64,000 bases of DNA. It comes from Pseudomonas fluorescens. Its GTDB lineage: Bacteria > Pseudomonadota > Gammaproteobacteria > Pseudomonadales > Pseudomonadaceae. Shown piece by piece: positions 7,923-16,323 of the stretch. Both the position numbers and the translations under genes were made by a program. Below the pieces are notes generated by a model. It was not told the DNA's origin, made no database searches, and saw nothing but the letters and a program-made list of their open reading frames with translations. The stretch's first letter is position 1; each line of letters begins with the position of its first letter. The stretch spans positions 6,260,501-6,324,500 of the forward strand of contig NZ_CP012830.1 of assembly GCF_001307155.1 (NCBI RefSeq), in the 5' to 3' direction.

Positions 7923-8791
7923 GCCAATACCTCCTGCAACGACTTGGGATAGCCAACGGGATCGGCAAGGAATGCGTCCAGCGAAAACTCCACCGGCCGA
8001 ATCCGCAGATCAAAGCAACCGGCTTCCACTTCGGCCACCGCGCGGTCATAGGCTTCACGGTCCATCGGTTTGAACTGCACGATGTCGCCTGGACGGAAAA
8101 ACACCATGTGTTCTTTCAGGTACGCAAGGTTCTGTTGCGGGTCGTAGATCGGCGCAGGCGTGACGCCAAACATCTGATAGCCGCCGGCGCCGCGCACTGA
8201 GTAAATGCAACCAAAGCAACCGCCGTGACCGAGGGTCAATTTCGGTGTGTCGGTGCGCGGACGCAGGTATTTTGGCACCTGCAACTGACGCTCGCGCTCG
8301 ACCATCTGGAACATGAATGGCAACCCGGCAACGAAGCCGACCATCGAGACAAACCACGGCGCGCCACTGTGAGCCGCGATGAATGCATCGACGTCGGCCA
8401 GACCGTTGATTCGTGCGGCGTATTCCAGGTCCGTGGCGCTCGGATCTTGATGGCGGTCGCGAAAACGCATCAGGGTTTCGTGAGTCCAGGGGTCGTTGTA
8501 GAGCACGGGAATCTCGATGATCCGCGTGTGCAACGTGCGCTCGGCGACGGCCCCGGCTTCGGCGATTTTTACCGCTTCGAGCAAGGTATGAGGGGCGATG
8601 CGATCCGGGTCGAAACGAATCTGGAATGACGCGTTGGCCAGGCAGATATCGAGCACGCCATCCAGCGCCAGCCGTTCCACGGCGCGGGTGACGGCCAGGC
8701 CTTTGAAGAACGCGTCCAGGGACATGCTGTCGCTGACTTCGGCAAACAAATGCTCATCGGCGCCAAAGCTGTAGCGGATGGGAGTACTCAT
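7919..8791 (-). CDS. pxpB: 5-oxoprolinase subunit B (PxpB, KipI/AHS1 family)
   Basis: A 290-residue member of the AHS1/KipI family, longer than the roughly 220-240 residues common for PxpB because of an N-terminal extension (MSTPIRYSFGADEHLFAEVS). Family motifs seen: IEIPVLYNDPWTHETL, FVSMVGFVAGLPFMF, and the glycine-rich HGGCFGCIYSVRGAGGYQMFG followed by PAPIYDP. It works with PxpC as a heteromer and is translationally coupled to both neighbours (four-base overlaps with pxpC and with the carboxylase gene). Confidence 0.85.
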   Translation of the reverse strand: MSTPIRYSFGADEHLFAEVSDSMSLDAFFKGLAVTRAVERLALDGVLDICLANASFQIRFDPDRIAPHTLLEAVKIAEAGAVAERTLHTRIIEIPVLYNDPWTHETLMRFRDRHQDPSATDLEYAARINGLADVDAFIAAHSGAPWFVSMVGFVAGLPFMFQMVERERQLQVPKYLRPRTDTPKLTLGHGGCFGCIYSVRGAGGYQMFGVTPAPIYDPQQNLAYLKEHMVFFRPGDIVQFKPMDREAYDRAVAEVEAGCFDLRIRPVEFSLDAFLADPVGYPKSLQEVLA

Positions 8792-10161
8792 GCTTCACCT
8801 CCGCTGCGGCGTTCGGCCAGCCAGGTTTCCAGGGTGCCGGTGTGAAAGTCGGCGCTGTGCAGCCACGGTTGTTCCAGCAATTCACCGTGCAACGCCAAGG
8901 TGTTGGCCATGCCGGTGAGCGTGGTGTGCGCCACCGCCATTCGCGCTAGGGCCAGGGCTTCGGCGCGATCCGCACCGTGAACAATCAGTTTGGCTAGCAG
9001 CGAGTCATAGTACGGCGGCACGCGGTAGCCTTGATACAGATGCGTATCAACGCGAATGCCCTCGCCGTTCGGCCAGATCAGTTCCTCGACCAGGCCTGGA
9101 CTCGGGAAGAAATCCCGCGCCGGGTCTTCAGCGTTCAGGCGCATTTGCAGGGCGGCGCCGTTGAGTCGGATGTCGCTTTGCTTGAAGCCCAGCGGCTCGC
9201 CGCCAGCGATGCGCAACATGGCTTGGACTAGGTCGATGCCCGTGATCAGTTCGCTGACTGGGTGCTCTACCTGAATCCGCGTATTCATCTCGATAAAGAA
9301 GAACTCACCGGTAGCATCGTCATACAGGTATTCCAGGGTGCCGGCGCCCTTGTAGCCCAGGGATTCGGTCAGGCGCACGGCGCTGGCGCACAGCGTTTCC
9401 CGTTGCTGCTGGCTAAGGACTGGCGACGGCGCTTCTTCGAAGATTTTCTGCCGGCGCCGTTGCAGCGAACACTCGCGTTCAAACAAATGCACGGCGTGCT
9501 GACCGTCGCCCAGCACCTGCACTTCAATATGCCGGGCCCGGCTGATAAACCGCTCCAGGTACACCGCGCCATTGCCAAATGCTGCTTGGGCTTCGCGCTG
9601 GGAACGGGGGAATTCTTCGCTCAGTTGCTCGGCGTTTTCCGCCAGCCGAATACCGCGCCCGCCGCCCCCGGCCGAAGCTTTGATCAACAACGGGAAGCCA
9701 ACGGATTCAGCAGCCTTGAGCGCCGACTCGACGTCGAACAGTTCACCCGGCGAACCCGGCACCACCGGCACGCCAGCGGCTTGTGCGGTACGCCGTGCCT
9801 CGGCCTTGTCGCCCATGCGCCGGATCGTCTCCGGGCTCGGGCCGACAAAAATAGCGCCAGCAGCAAGGACAGCTTCAGCAAAGTCGGCGTTCTCCGAGAG
9901 AAAGCCATAACCGGGGTGAACCGCGTTGGCGCCGGTGGCTTTCAGGGCACCCAACAGCGCCTCGACGTTCAGGTAACTTTTGTCGGCACGGGCCGGGCCA
10001 AGAATGTGCACCTCATCGGCCATGCGCGCGGCCTGGGAATCGACGTCCGCCTCGCTGCACGCAGCAACGGTGGGAATGCCCAGTTCTTTGGCGGCGCGGA
10101 TAATCCGCACGGCGATCTCGCCACGGTTGGCGACCAGCAGTTTATGAATGGCTTGGGTCAT
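8788..10161 (-). CDS. Biotin carboxylase subunit (AccC-like), dedicated to the pxp cluster
   Basis: A 457-residue biotin carboxylase. It has the N-terminal LLVANRGEIAVRIIRAAKELGI, the ATP-grasp glycine loop (SAGGGGRGIRLAE), FFIEMNTRIQVEHPVSE of the active site, and the C-terminal biotin-carboxylase domain. The reaction is ATP-dependent carboxylation of biotin on a carrier protein. The start at 10161 has GAGGG upstream; the frame could open at 10221 but that adds unconserved residues. Its setting, between pxpB and a small carrier gene and away from accA/accD, suggests a specialised carboxylase and not the housekeeping acetyl-CoA enzyme. Confidence 0.9.
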   Translation of the reverse strand: MTQAIHKLLVANRGEIAVRIIRAAKELGIPTVAACSEADVDSQAARMADEVHILGPARADKSYLNVEALLGALKATGANAVHPGYGFLSENADFAEAVLAAGAIFVGPSPETIRRMGDKAEARRTAQAAGVPVVPGSPGELFDVESALKAAESVGFPLLIKASAGGGGRGIRLAENAEQLSEEFPRSQREAQAAFGNGAVYLERFISRARHIEVQVLGDGQHAVHLFERECSLQRRRQKIFEEAPSPVLSQQQRETLCASAVRLTESLGYKGAGTLEYLYDDATGEFFFIEMNTRIQVEHPVSELITGIDLVQAMLRIAGGEPLGFKQSDIRLNGAALQMRLNAEDPARDFFPSPGLVEELIWPNGEGIRVDTHLYQGYRVPPYYDSLLAKLIVHGADRAEALALARMAVAHTTLTGMANTLALHGELLEQPWLHSADFHTGTLETWLAERRSGGEA

Positions 10162-10171
10162 GATCGCGCCC

Positions 10172-10417
10172 TCACTCGTCGTCGAGTGTTGCGACGACTT
10201 GACCCGGCTCCACCGGATCACCGTCTTCTACCAAAAAGGCACTGAGGCGACCGGCCGTCCCGGCGGTCAGTTCGGAGAATTGCTTCATGACCTCGATCAG
10301 GCCAATTACCGTGTCGGCGCTGACCCCCGCGCCGACCTCTACGAAGTTCGCCGATTCCGGGGTGGCTTTGCGGTAGAAGGTCCCCGGCAACGGGGTGATT
10401 ACAGTGTGTTCGGCCAT
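10172..10417 (-). CDS. Short biotin carboxyl carrier protein
   Basis: An 81-residue single-domain biotinyl/lipoyl protein: ITPLPGTFYR, then GVSADTVIGLIEVMKQFSEL, where the lysine of MKQ is the predicted biotinylation site (the usual motif is MKM or MKL), then GTAGRLSAFLVEDGDPVEPGQ. It is about half the length of AccB because the flexible N-terminal part is absent. AGAGGA lies ahead of the start at 10417. It sits ten bases before the carboxylase gene, which it should serve. Confidence 0.85.
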   Translation of the reverse strand: MAEHTVITPLPGTFYRKATPESANFVEVGAGVSADTVIGLIEVMKQFSELTAGTAGRLSAFLVEDGDPVEPGQVVATLDDE

Positions 10418-10508
10418 GTCTGTTCCTCTTGGAATAGTTGTAGAAAGGCAGGCAAAAAGTGAATCGGTGGGCAAACCCTGGCGTCTCTGTGCCAGGTGCT
10501 TTCGTTTC

Positions 10509-11267
10509 TCAGCGCGGTGGTCGGACCTCTATGCCCGCGCCATCAAGTGCATAACGCGTGGCTTCGACCAACGCCAGGGCACCCGGCGTGTCGCTGTGCA
10601 AACAGATGGAATCGAATTCAATCGCCAGGTCTTCGCCCTCGACGGTGCGCACCACGCCTTGTTGGCAAGCACGCAGCACTCGCTCGGCGACGTGGACCGG
10701 GTCGTAAGCCCGCACGTTGCGGGTAAAGACGATGGAGCCGGTGAGGTCGTACTCTCGGTCGGCGTAGAACTCGCGGATCACCGGTTGGCCAAGTTCCGTG
10801 GCAACCCGCCAGATCACCGAATCGGGCATGCAATACAGAAGCAACTCCGGTTCCAGACGTTGGAGGTTCTCCACCAGCAAACGGGCGGCCTCTTCGTCTC
10901 GGGCCAGGTGCATGTAGAGCGCGCCGTGGGGTTTGATGTGTTGCAGGGCCACGCCTTGAACCCGGGCGAGTTCACGCAAGGCGCCCAACTGATAGAGCAT
11001 GTCGTCGACCAGTTCCTGGGCCGGCGCATTAATGTGCCGACGGCCAAAACCAACCAAGTCGCGAAACCCCGGATGCGCGCCGATGGCCACGCCCAGGCAC
11101 TTGGCCTGTTCGACGGTGCGACGCATGGTGCTGGGGTCGCCGGCATGAAAACCGGTGGCGATGTTGGCCGAACTGATAAAGCCCATCAGCTCATTGTCGA
11201 CGCCATCGCCGATGGTCCAGGGACCAAAGCCTTCGCCCATGTCCGAGTTGAAATCTACTGCCTGCAT
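10509..11267 (-). CDS. pxpA: 5-oxoprolinase subunit A (PxpA, LamB/YcsF family)
   Basis: A 252-residue LamB/YcsF protein: AVDFNSDMGEGFGPW at the N-terminus, GFHAGDPSTMRRTVEQAK, AIGAHPGFRDLVGFGRR, and HIKPHGALYMHLARDE, all typical metal/ligand-site segments of the family. PxpA works with PxpBC in ATP-dependent hydrolysis of 5-oxoproline. The start at 11267 (MQAVDF) has GGGAGC upstream and matches family starts. It is the first gene of the leftward operon, divergent from the LysR gene at 11393. Confidence 0.9.
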   Translation of the reverse strand: MQAVDFNSDMGEGFGPWTIGDGVDNELMGFISSANIATGFHAGDPSTMRRTVEQAKCLGVAIGAHPGFRDLVGFGRRHINAPAQELVDDMLYQLGALRELARVQGVALQHIKPHGALYMHLARDEEAARLLVENLQRLEPELLLYCMPDSVIWRVATELGQPVIREFYADREYDLTGSIVFTRNVRAYDPVHVAERVLRACQQGVVRTVEGEDLAIEFDSICLHSDTPGALALVEATRYALDGAGIEVRPPR

Positions 11268-11334
11268 GACGCTTGCTCCCGACGCTTGTGACTTCATGCA
11301 GGCCAAGTTAGATTCCTGTTAACCCCTTGGGAAG

Positions 11335-11374
11335 ATCTATTATCAGATGGGGTATCTTCTGTAAAACAGATACC
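11335..11374. promoter_or_regulatory. Putative LysR operator region between pxpA and its regulator
   Basis: GGTATCT at 11351-11357 and AGATACC at 11368-11374 form a perfect inverted repeat with a ten-base spacer. A second, shorter dyad ATCT-N6-AGAT lies at 11335-11348. Both lie in the divergent promoter region, as LysR-type sites usually do. Confidence 0.6.
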
Positions 11375-11392
11375 TCGTCACCCGGAGTGCTC

Positions 11393-12310
11393 ATGTCCCT
11401 GACCCTGCGCCAAGTCCGTTATTTCGTCGCCACCGCCGAGATCGGGCAAATCTCTCAAGCCGCGATTCATTTGAATATTTCCCAGTCGGCGGTGACCACG
11501 GCGATCAAGGAACTGGAAAGCATCCTCGGCACGCTGTTGTTCCAGCGTTCGGCCCAGGGTATGAGCCTGACCGACGCCGGGCGGCACTTTTTGAATAGGG
11601 CCTACGTGATTTTGCGCAGCGTCGATGACGCGTTGAACAGCCCGTTGCCGGACATCCGCGCCAGTGGTGTATTGCGTTTAGCGGCGAGTTACACGGTGAT
11701 CGGTTACTTCCTGCCGCATCACCTGCAACGGCTTGAACACTGGCATCCGGACGTGGCCATCGAAGTCCACGAACAAGAACGGACGGCCATCGAGCAGGGT
11801 CTGCTGGAAGGTCGATTCGACATGGCAGTGGTGCTCACCGCGAACCTCACCCACCCGGATATCGTCTCGGAGATTCTCTTCAACTCCGAGCGCCGATTAT
11901 GGCTGCCCAGCCGCCATCCCCTGTGCGAGCGTTCGGCAGTCAGCCTCGCCGACGTTGCGAAGGAACCTTACATTCTGCTGACCGTCGACGAAGCCGAACA
12001 AAGTGCCATGCGCTACTGGGAACACGCGCGACAGCAGCCAAACGTGCGGGTTCGCACCAGTTCAGTCGAAGCGGTGCGCAGCATGGTCGCCAATGGCAGC
12101 GGCGTGGCAATCCTCTCGGACTTGGTGCACCGCCCCTGGTCACTGGAAGGAAAACGCATCGAAACCCTGACAGTCACCGACAAGGTGACGCCGATGAGTG
12201 TCGGACTGGCGTGGCATCGCGAGCGCGAATTCAGCCCGGCGATGCAGGCGTTTCGTAACTATTTCCACGATGCATTTTTGGCGCCGCAACAGCTGTCTGC
12301 GCGACGCTGA
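11393..12310 (+). CDS. LysR-family regulator of the pxp-type operon
   Basis: A 305-residue LysR-type regulator. Residues 1-60 hold the winged helix-turn-helix (LRQVRYFVATAEIGQISQAA; HLNISQSAVTTAIKELE), and the rest is a periplasmic-binding-protein-like effector domain. The start at 11393 follows CCCGGAGTGCTC. It is divergent from pxpA, with inverted repeats between them, so it probably controls the permease/pxp/carboxylase operon in response to its substrate; the effector is not known. Confidence 0.85.
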   Translation: MSLTLRQVRYFVATAEIGQISQAAIHLNISQSAVTTAIKELESILGTLLFQRSAQGMSLTDAGRHFLNRAYVILRSVDDALNSPLPDIRASGVLRLAASYTVIGYFLPHHLQRLEHWHPDVAIEVHEQERTAIEQGLLEGRFDMAVVLTANLTHPDIVSEILFNSERRLWLPSRHPLCERSAVSLADVAKEPYILLTVDEAEQSAMRYWEHARQQPNVRVRTSSVEAVRSMVANGSGVAILSDLVHRPWSLEGKRIETLTVTDKVTPMSVGLAWHREREFSPAMQAFRNYFHDAFLAPQQLSARR

Positions 12311-12357
12311 AAACAGTGAAAACCATGCCCTCCTCTTGTGGATTTACGATGAGCGCT

Positions 12358-12482
12358 TTAGGCCATTTCCGGTCTGTTGTGACGGGAAGATTTTGGCCGT
12401 TTTCTGCCGTCACGAATGACCGTTTTGGGTCGGATGCAGCCCTTCACGACAGGCAGCTATCGGCCCAAAGCGGTCACTCGAA
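12358..12482. repeat. Dispersed repeat B, double copy
   Basis: Two B-type units in a row: GGCCATTTCCGGTCTGTTGTG... and then CACGACAGGCAGCTATCGGCC with CAAAGCGGTCACT. These fill most of the 283-base gap between the LysR gene and the next gene; no other feature is seen there. Confidence 0.6.
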
Positions 12483-12593
12483 GGCATGCATTTCATTCTT
12501 ACGCCTTATTCTGCGTCGGACGTCACTGAATCTGAGTTGCAGGAATGACTCAAGTATCCGAAGAGCGATTACTTCAAGAGCATGATTTGATCC

Positions 12594-13547
12594 ATGAGAG
12601 ATGACCCCTACACACTGTCCATGCGCTTTCAGACACCCGCCCCTGGCATTGCCCCACGCGAACAGGCGCCGATGCTCGCCCAGGAGCAAGCCTGGGCGCG
12701 GGAGCACGCGTCCAGGCACCGCTTCAGCTGGATCGAGGTGTTAGTGCCGCCGTTGTGCTTTGGCCCTGTTCTGCCGGGTATCGCGTTTTTACTAGGCCTG
12801 TTGCTCTATCGCTCGTTATTCGCCCCCGGCCTGGATATTGACCGGATCGTCGGAGCCTCCTTTGGCTGGCTTGCCCTCGCGACGCTGGTCTTCATGGTTG
12901 CCTGGGGGTTACGCAACTTCTTGCGCGATGCCCACGACCCGACCAAACGCTACTGGCAGTCCATGCCGGACCAAGGGTTGGCCGAGCTTGAGCACCATAG
13001 CCTGGTATCTGGCACCAGCCTGTGGTCCTCCGATTATGATCCGGACTGCAACACCCTCATGCAATGGACAAACGGCAAGCTTGAATGCGTGCAAGACAGC
13101 GGTGTGTCGCAATGGGTCCTGGCCAAGACTACTGCGGGCCACTGGCTGGTGCTCAAGGAAGAATATCCGGGCAGTTTCAACTATGGACGGGTTGGCAAAA
13201 TGCCCACGCCGGACAAGCAAATGCAACCCTGCCAGGAACTGGCGATCGCCTTTGCCCCCGGCACCAACCTCCCTCTCGGCCGGCGTTTCGGCGGCGCGCC
13301 GATGCCATTGGTCGACACGCCGTATTGGGTGTCTGCCGATGAACTCAAGCGCCTTGTCGAGGTCGCCCATCACTGGACCTTTTTCCCCCCGGACCGCTAC
13401 GCCGTGGTCAATAACCAGGATGCCGAGTGGGTGCAACGGCTGGTGGACAGGGCGCAAGCCAGCGTCGGCCCCCGGCCGGACGAGACAGCCAGCAATCGGC
13501 CAGAAGCAGTCAGTCGCTCAAAACACTCAAAAACCACTGATTGCTAA
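12594..13547 (+). CDS. Uncharacterised membrane-anchored protein
   Basis: A 317-residue protein I do not recognise. Two membrane segments are evident at about residues 51-74 (LVPPLCFGPVLPGIAFLLGL) and 85-106. A soluble C-terminal region follows, with many Trp and Tyr (YWQSMPDQGLAELEHHSLVS; WLVLKEEYPGSFNYGRVG; HHWTFFPPDRYAVVNN). No signal peptide or enzyme motif is visible. The final 28 residues or so are coded by a copy of dispersed repeat B (13467-13512), so the natural C-terminus has probably been replaced. Confidence 0.6.
   Translation: MRDDPYTLSMRFQTPAPGIAPREQAPMLAQEQAWAREHASRHRFSWIEVLVPPLCFGPVLPGIAFLLGLLLYRSLFAPGLDIDRIVGASFGWLALATLVFMVAWGLRNFLRDAHDPTKRYWQSMPDQGLAELEHHSLVSGTSLWSSDYDPDCNTLMQWTNGKLECVQDSGVSQWVLAKTTAGHWLVLKEEYPGSFNYGRVGKMPTPDKQMQPCQELAIAFAPGTNLPLGRRFGGAPMPLVDTPYWVSADELKRLVEVAHHWTFFPPDRYAVVNNQDAEWVQRLVDRAQASVGPRPDETASNRPEAVSRSKHSKTTDC
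13467..13512. repeat. Dispersed repeat B copy inside the end of a gene
   Basis: GAGACAGCCAGCAATCGGCC then AGAAGCAGTCAGT is a near-perfect B core, here read as codons of the preceding membrane-protein gene. Confidence 0.65.
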
Positions 13548-13570
13548 AGTAATCAGGAGCCGAAAATAGC

Positions 13571-14470
13571 TCACTCGGTCGAAGGGACGGATGCTTTGCT
13601 GCCCAAGCGGATTAGTTCATTGGAGAAACACAGGCCGATGATGATCAGTGCCGCTCCCGCGTACAGGCTTTCGCGCGGGACTTCATTGAGCGCCACAAAA
13701 GCCAGCAGCGCGGCGAACAGTGGCTCGGTCAGCTCCAGCGCTTGCACTTGGGATGGTTTGAGATACTCGATGGCCTTGGTGGTGCAGAAGAAGCCCAGGA
13801 TTGTCGGCAGTGTGGCCAGCGCCAGCAGCGCGGCGATCGCCAGCGGCGACAGCTCGCCCATCGCGAAACCATCGGCCGCAGCCGGCATCAGCAGGTACAG
13901 GCTGCCAAAGAACAACAATTGTCGTGTGAAGTGCAGCCCCCCCGACACCCCCATACGCTTCATGGCAACCGAAAAGGCCCCATAGCCGGAGCCGGCCATG
14001 CAGGCGAGCGCAGCACCTTGCAGGGTAAAGCCCTGTTGCAGGTCGCCGCCGAAGATCACCGAGATCCCGGCAATAGCCAGTGCGGCGCCAACGGTAGCGT
14101 TCGCGGTGATGGCATCCTTGAGGAAAATGCGCCCCAGAATAATCGAGGAAATTGAGGCACTGGCCATCAGCACCACCACCACACCTGCCGCAGCGTAGTG
14201 TCGATAGGCGGACGTTTCGAAATGGAACAGCACAAAGATGCCAAGGAATGCGCAAATAGCCGCCTGAGTCCATTTAGTCGACGCCGCCGGGCGCTTGAGG
14301 AAAAGCAGTAAGATCGAGAGAAGCATGCAACCCAGTACGGTCTTGATGACAGCGACACTGCTAGCGGTGAAACCATGATTCATGAGTACTTTGCTGAGTA
14401 CACCGATCGTTGCGTTCAGTGCCGCAGCGGAGAGTGCAAATATGACGCCTTTGCTGAAAGTAGATTGCAT
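13571..14470 (-). CDS. EamA-family (DMT) transporter
   Basis: A 299-residue protein with ten predicted transmembrane helices arranged as two five-helix EamA repeats (ALSAAALNATIGVLSKVLMN; the second opens LQGAALACMAGSGYGAFSVA). The closing LELTEPLFAALLAFVALNEVP is typical of the second repeat. These carriers export amino acids, metabolites or drugs; substrate unknown. The start at 14470 has AGGGA upstream. No operon partner; the region 14471-14644 holds no gene. Confidence 0.85.
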   Translation of the reverse strand: MQSTFSKGVIFALSAAALNATIGVLSKVLMNHGFTASSVAVIKTVLGCMLLSILLLFLKRPAASTKWTQAAICAFLGIFVLFHFETSAYRHYAAAGVVVVLMASASISSIILGRIFLKDAITANATVGAALAIAGISVIFGGDLQQGFTLQGAALACMAGSGYGAFSVAMKRMGVSGGLHFTRQLLFFGSLYLLMPAAADGFAMGELSPLAIAALLALATLPTILGFFCTTKAIEYLKPSQVQALELTEPLFAALLAFVALNEVPRESLYAGAALIIIGLCFSNELIRLGSKASVPSTE

Positions 14471-14644
14471 TGATGACGATCCCTGTCGCTGAATTGTCGT
14501 TCGATAGAATGCCGCCCTACATCGACGGCGCAAAGTGGGAGGATACGAGATCCCACCAACCCCAGTATTTATTGTGGTATAGCTGGATCGCCCAATAGGA
14601 TGCTATTCGCCTTCTTGTCACCGCCAAGGGAGAAGTCAGAGGGC

Positions 14645-15715
14645 CTAGCCCTTGGCTATGCAATATGAGTTGACGAACGTTGCCGTGTGCTGCAAAGACT
14701 GACGTATATCCGGCTTGGCTATTCCATGCCTGTTGGCAAATTGCTCGACCGCTGCGGTATCAAAACGAGTGGTCTGGATAAAGTCCAAGGCTTCGGGTTT
14801 TGTATTCAAAAACCACGCGACGGGAGGAATACTCAGTAGCAACTTCAGCAATCGGAGTGAAATGTAATGCTTGGGAGACTTTAAGCCCAAAGGTTGTGCC
14901 ACCTGTACCAGGAGTTCTCGCAAGTTGGGAGTTTGGTCATCAAGCGCCAGCAGTTCCTGGCCCACCATGGCAGGATCAAAAGCACAAGCCGCCACTATCT
15001 CAACCAGGTAATCCACGGTGACCAATGGCAGCCAGTGCTCGGCGGTACCGGGCACTGCAGTCAGCTTTCCCTGCACAAGGTTGCGTATCAGCTCCACCAG
15101 CGGCTGACCATCAAGGATATGCCCCGTGCGGCTGTGGCCACAGACCGTCGCAGGGTGGACAACGGTAATCTCCCCGCCCTTGGCGGACATGACCTCCAGG
15201 GTCGCAAAATGCGCCTCCAGCTTGCTCCCCTCGTAACCACCGACATGTCGGTAGACGGCCGGCCAATTCGTCGACTCCGGATAACGAGGATCAATTCCGA
15301 TGCGTTGCAGATGTTCATGATTTTTCAGCATGTAGCCGCCGATCATCACTAAACGGCTTTTTTGCTCAGCCGCCAACAGCGCCACACGCTTTGCCCCTTC
15401 CACATTCACCGCACGAGAATGCTCCACTGAAAGCCCCCATGCGAAGTGGGCGCCCAAGTGGAATATGACTCTGGCGTGCCTTAGCACTTCTCGGTCAGCA
15501 AGACTCAGCCCGAGGTTGTCCCGTTCCAGATCGCCAGCTACGGCAAATACCCGGGTTGCGCACCCTCCCAAATTATCGACTTGCTCGCGCAGTGCAGCTA
15601 GTCGCTCTGGGCGACGCATCAACACGCGAATGGTGTGACCTTTTGCACTCAGGTACGCCACCAAATGTTGACCGACGAAGCCGGTCCCCCCCGTGACAAA
15701 GCACTCCACGCTCAT
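14645..15715 (-). CDS. NAD(P)-dependent epimerase/dehydratase (extended SDR)
   Basis: A 356-residue extended short-chain dehydrogenase. The Rossmann motif VTGGTGFVGQH is at residues 7-17, the catalytic Tyr-Lys pair at Y161-EGS-K165, and HLGAH marks the strand-4 turn. The C-terminal substrate region has LGLKSPKHYISLRLLKLLLS, hydrophobic, as in sterol- or polyketide-type SDRs. The substrate is not readable. It diverges from a MerR-type gene at 15790, with a dyad between them. Confidence 0.8.
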   Translation of the reverse strand: MSVECFVTGGTGFVGQHLVAYLSAKGHTIRVLMRRPERLAALREQVDNLGGCATRVFAVAGDLERDNLGLSLADREVLRHARVIFHLGAHFAWGLSVEHSRAVNVEGAKRVALLAAEQKSRLVMIGGYMLKNHEHLQRIGIDPRYPESTNWPAVYRHVGGYEGSKLEAHFATLEVMSAKGGEITVVHPATVCGHSRTGHILDGQPLVELIRNLVQGKLTAVPGTAEHWLPLVTVDYLVEIVAACAFDPAMVGQELLALDDQTPNLRELLVQVAQPLGLKSPKHYISLRLLKLLLSIPPVAWFLNTKPEALDFIQTTRFDTAAVEQFANRHGIAKPDIRQSLQHTATFVNSYCIAKG

Positions 15716-15753
15716 TTCCCTGTTCCTTGTTCAAGGTGAGAAATCAAGCGTAA

Positions 15754-15775
15754 ACTATCGACCCAACTCTATAGT
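15754..15775. promoter_or_regulatory. Putative MerR-type operator
   Basis: ACTAT at 15754-15758 and ATAGT at 15771-15775 form a dyad in the 74-base space between the SDR gene and the MerR gene. A TTGACT -35-like element for the SDR gene overlaps it on the minus strand (15774-15779). MerR proteins bind such dyads within long-spacer promoters. Confidence 0.5.
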
Positions 15776-15789
15776 CAAGCGGTGTTTTC

Positions 15790-16179
15790 ATGAAAATCGG
15801 CGAACTCGAGGCCCGCAGCGGCGCCAGCCGCCATACGCTGCGTTACTACGAGCAAATCGGCCTGATCTCATCGCTGCGGCAAACTAACAACTATCGTGTT
15901 TACGCAGCGCAAACTCTGCAGGATCTGGACTTTATCCAGCGTGCGCAAAGCATGGGGTTTTCCCTGGGGGAAATAGGCGAGATTCTGGATGCGCAGCGCA
16001 ACAAGCTGATCGATTGTGCTGACGGCGCTAAGTTAATTGAAAAGAAGATGGCAGAAATCAAACAGAAAATCGCCAACTTCCAAAGCATTTATCGGTATCT
16101 GGATCAAGAGCGTGCAAACCTCGAAGCCAGTGCTGCCAGGCAACTTGAACTTCAGCAGCGGAACAACGCTTCCAACTGA
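15790..16179 (+). CDS. MerR-family transcriptional regulator
   Basis: A 129-residue MerR-type protein: winged HTH at residues 2-38 (KIGELEARSGASRHTLRYYE, QIGLI), a second wing (NNYRVYAAQTLQDLDFIQRA), then a long dimerisation helix (about 78-120). No cysteine cluster for metal sensing is seen at the C-terminus, which favours an organic or redox signal. Divergent from the SDR gene, which it probably regulates. Confidence 0.85.
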   Translation: MKIGELEARSGASRHTLRYYEQIGLISSLRQTNNYRVYAAQTLQDLDFIQRAQSMGFSLGEIGEILDAQRNKLIDCADGAKLIEKKMAEIKQKIANFQSIYRYLDQERANLEASAARQLELQQRNNASN

Positions 16180-16323
16180 ACTGTCAGCATCCGGGAAACG
16201 GAAGCCGCAGCCTGCTTCCAGTTTCAAGTCCAGCGCTTACGCATTTTCTCAAACTTTGTGGCCAGGCCCTAGACAGTAAGCGTCCGCCCAAAAGACCTTG
16301 CGTGGTTAAACGGGCGCCATCTA

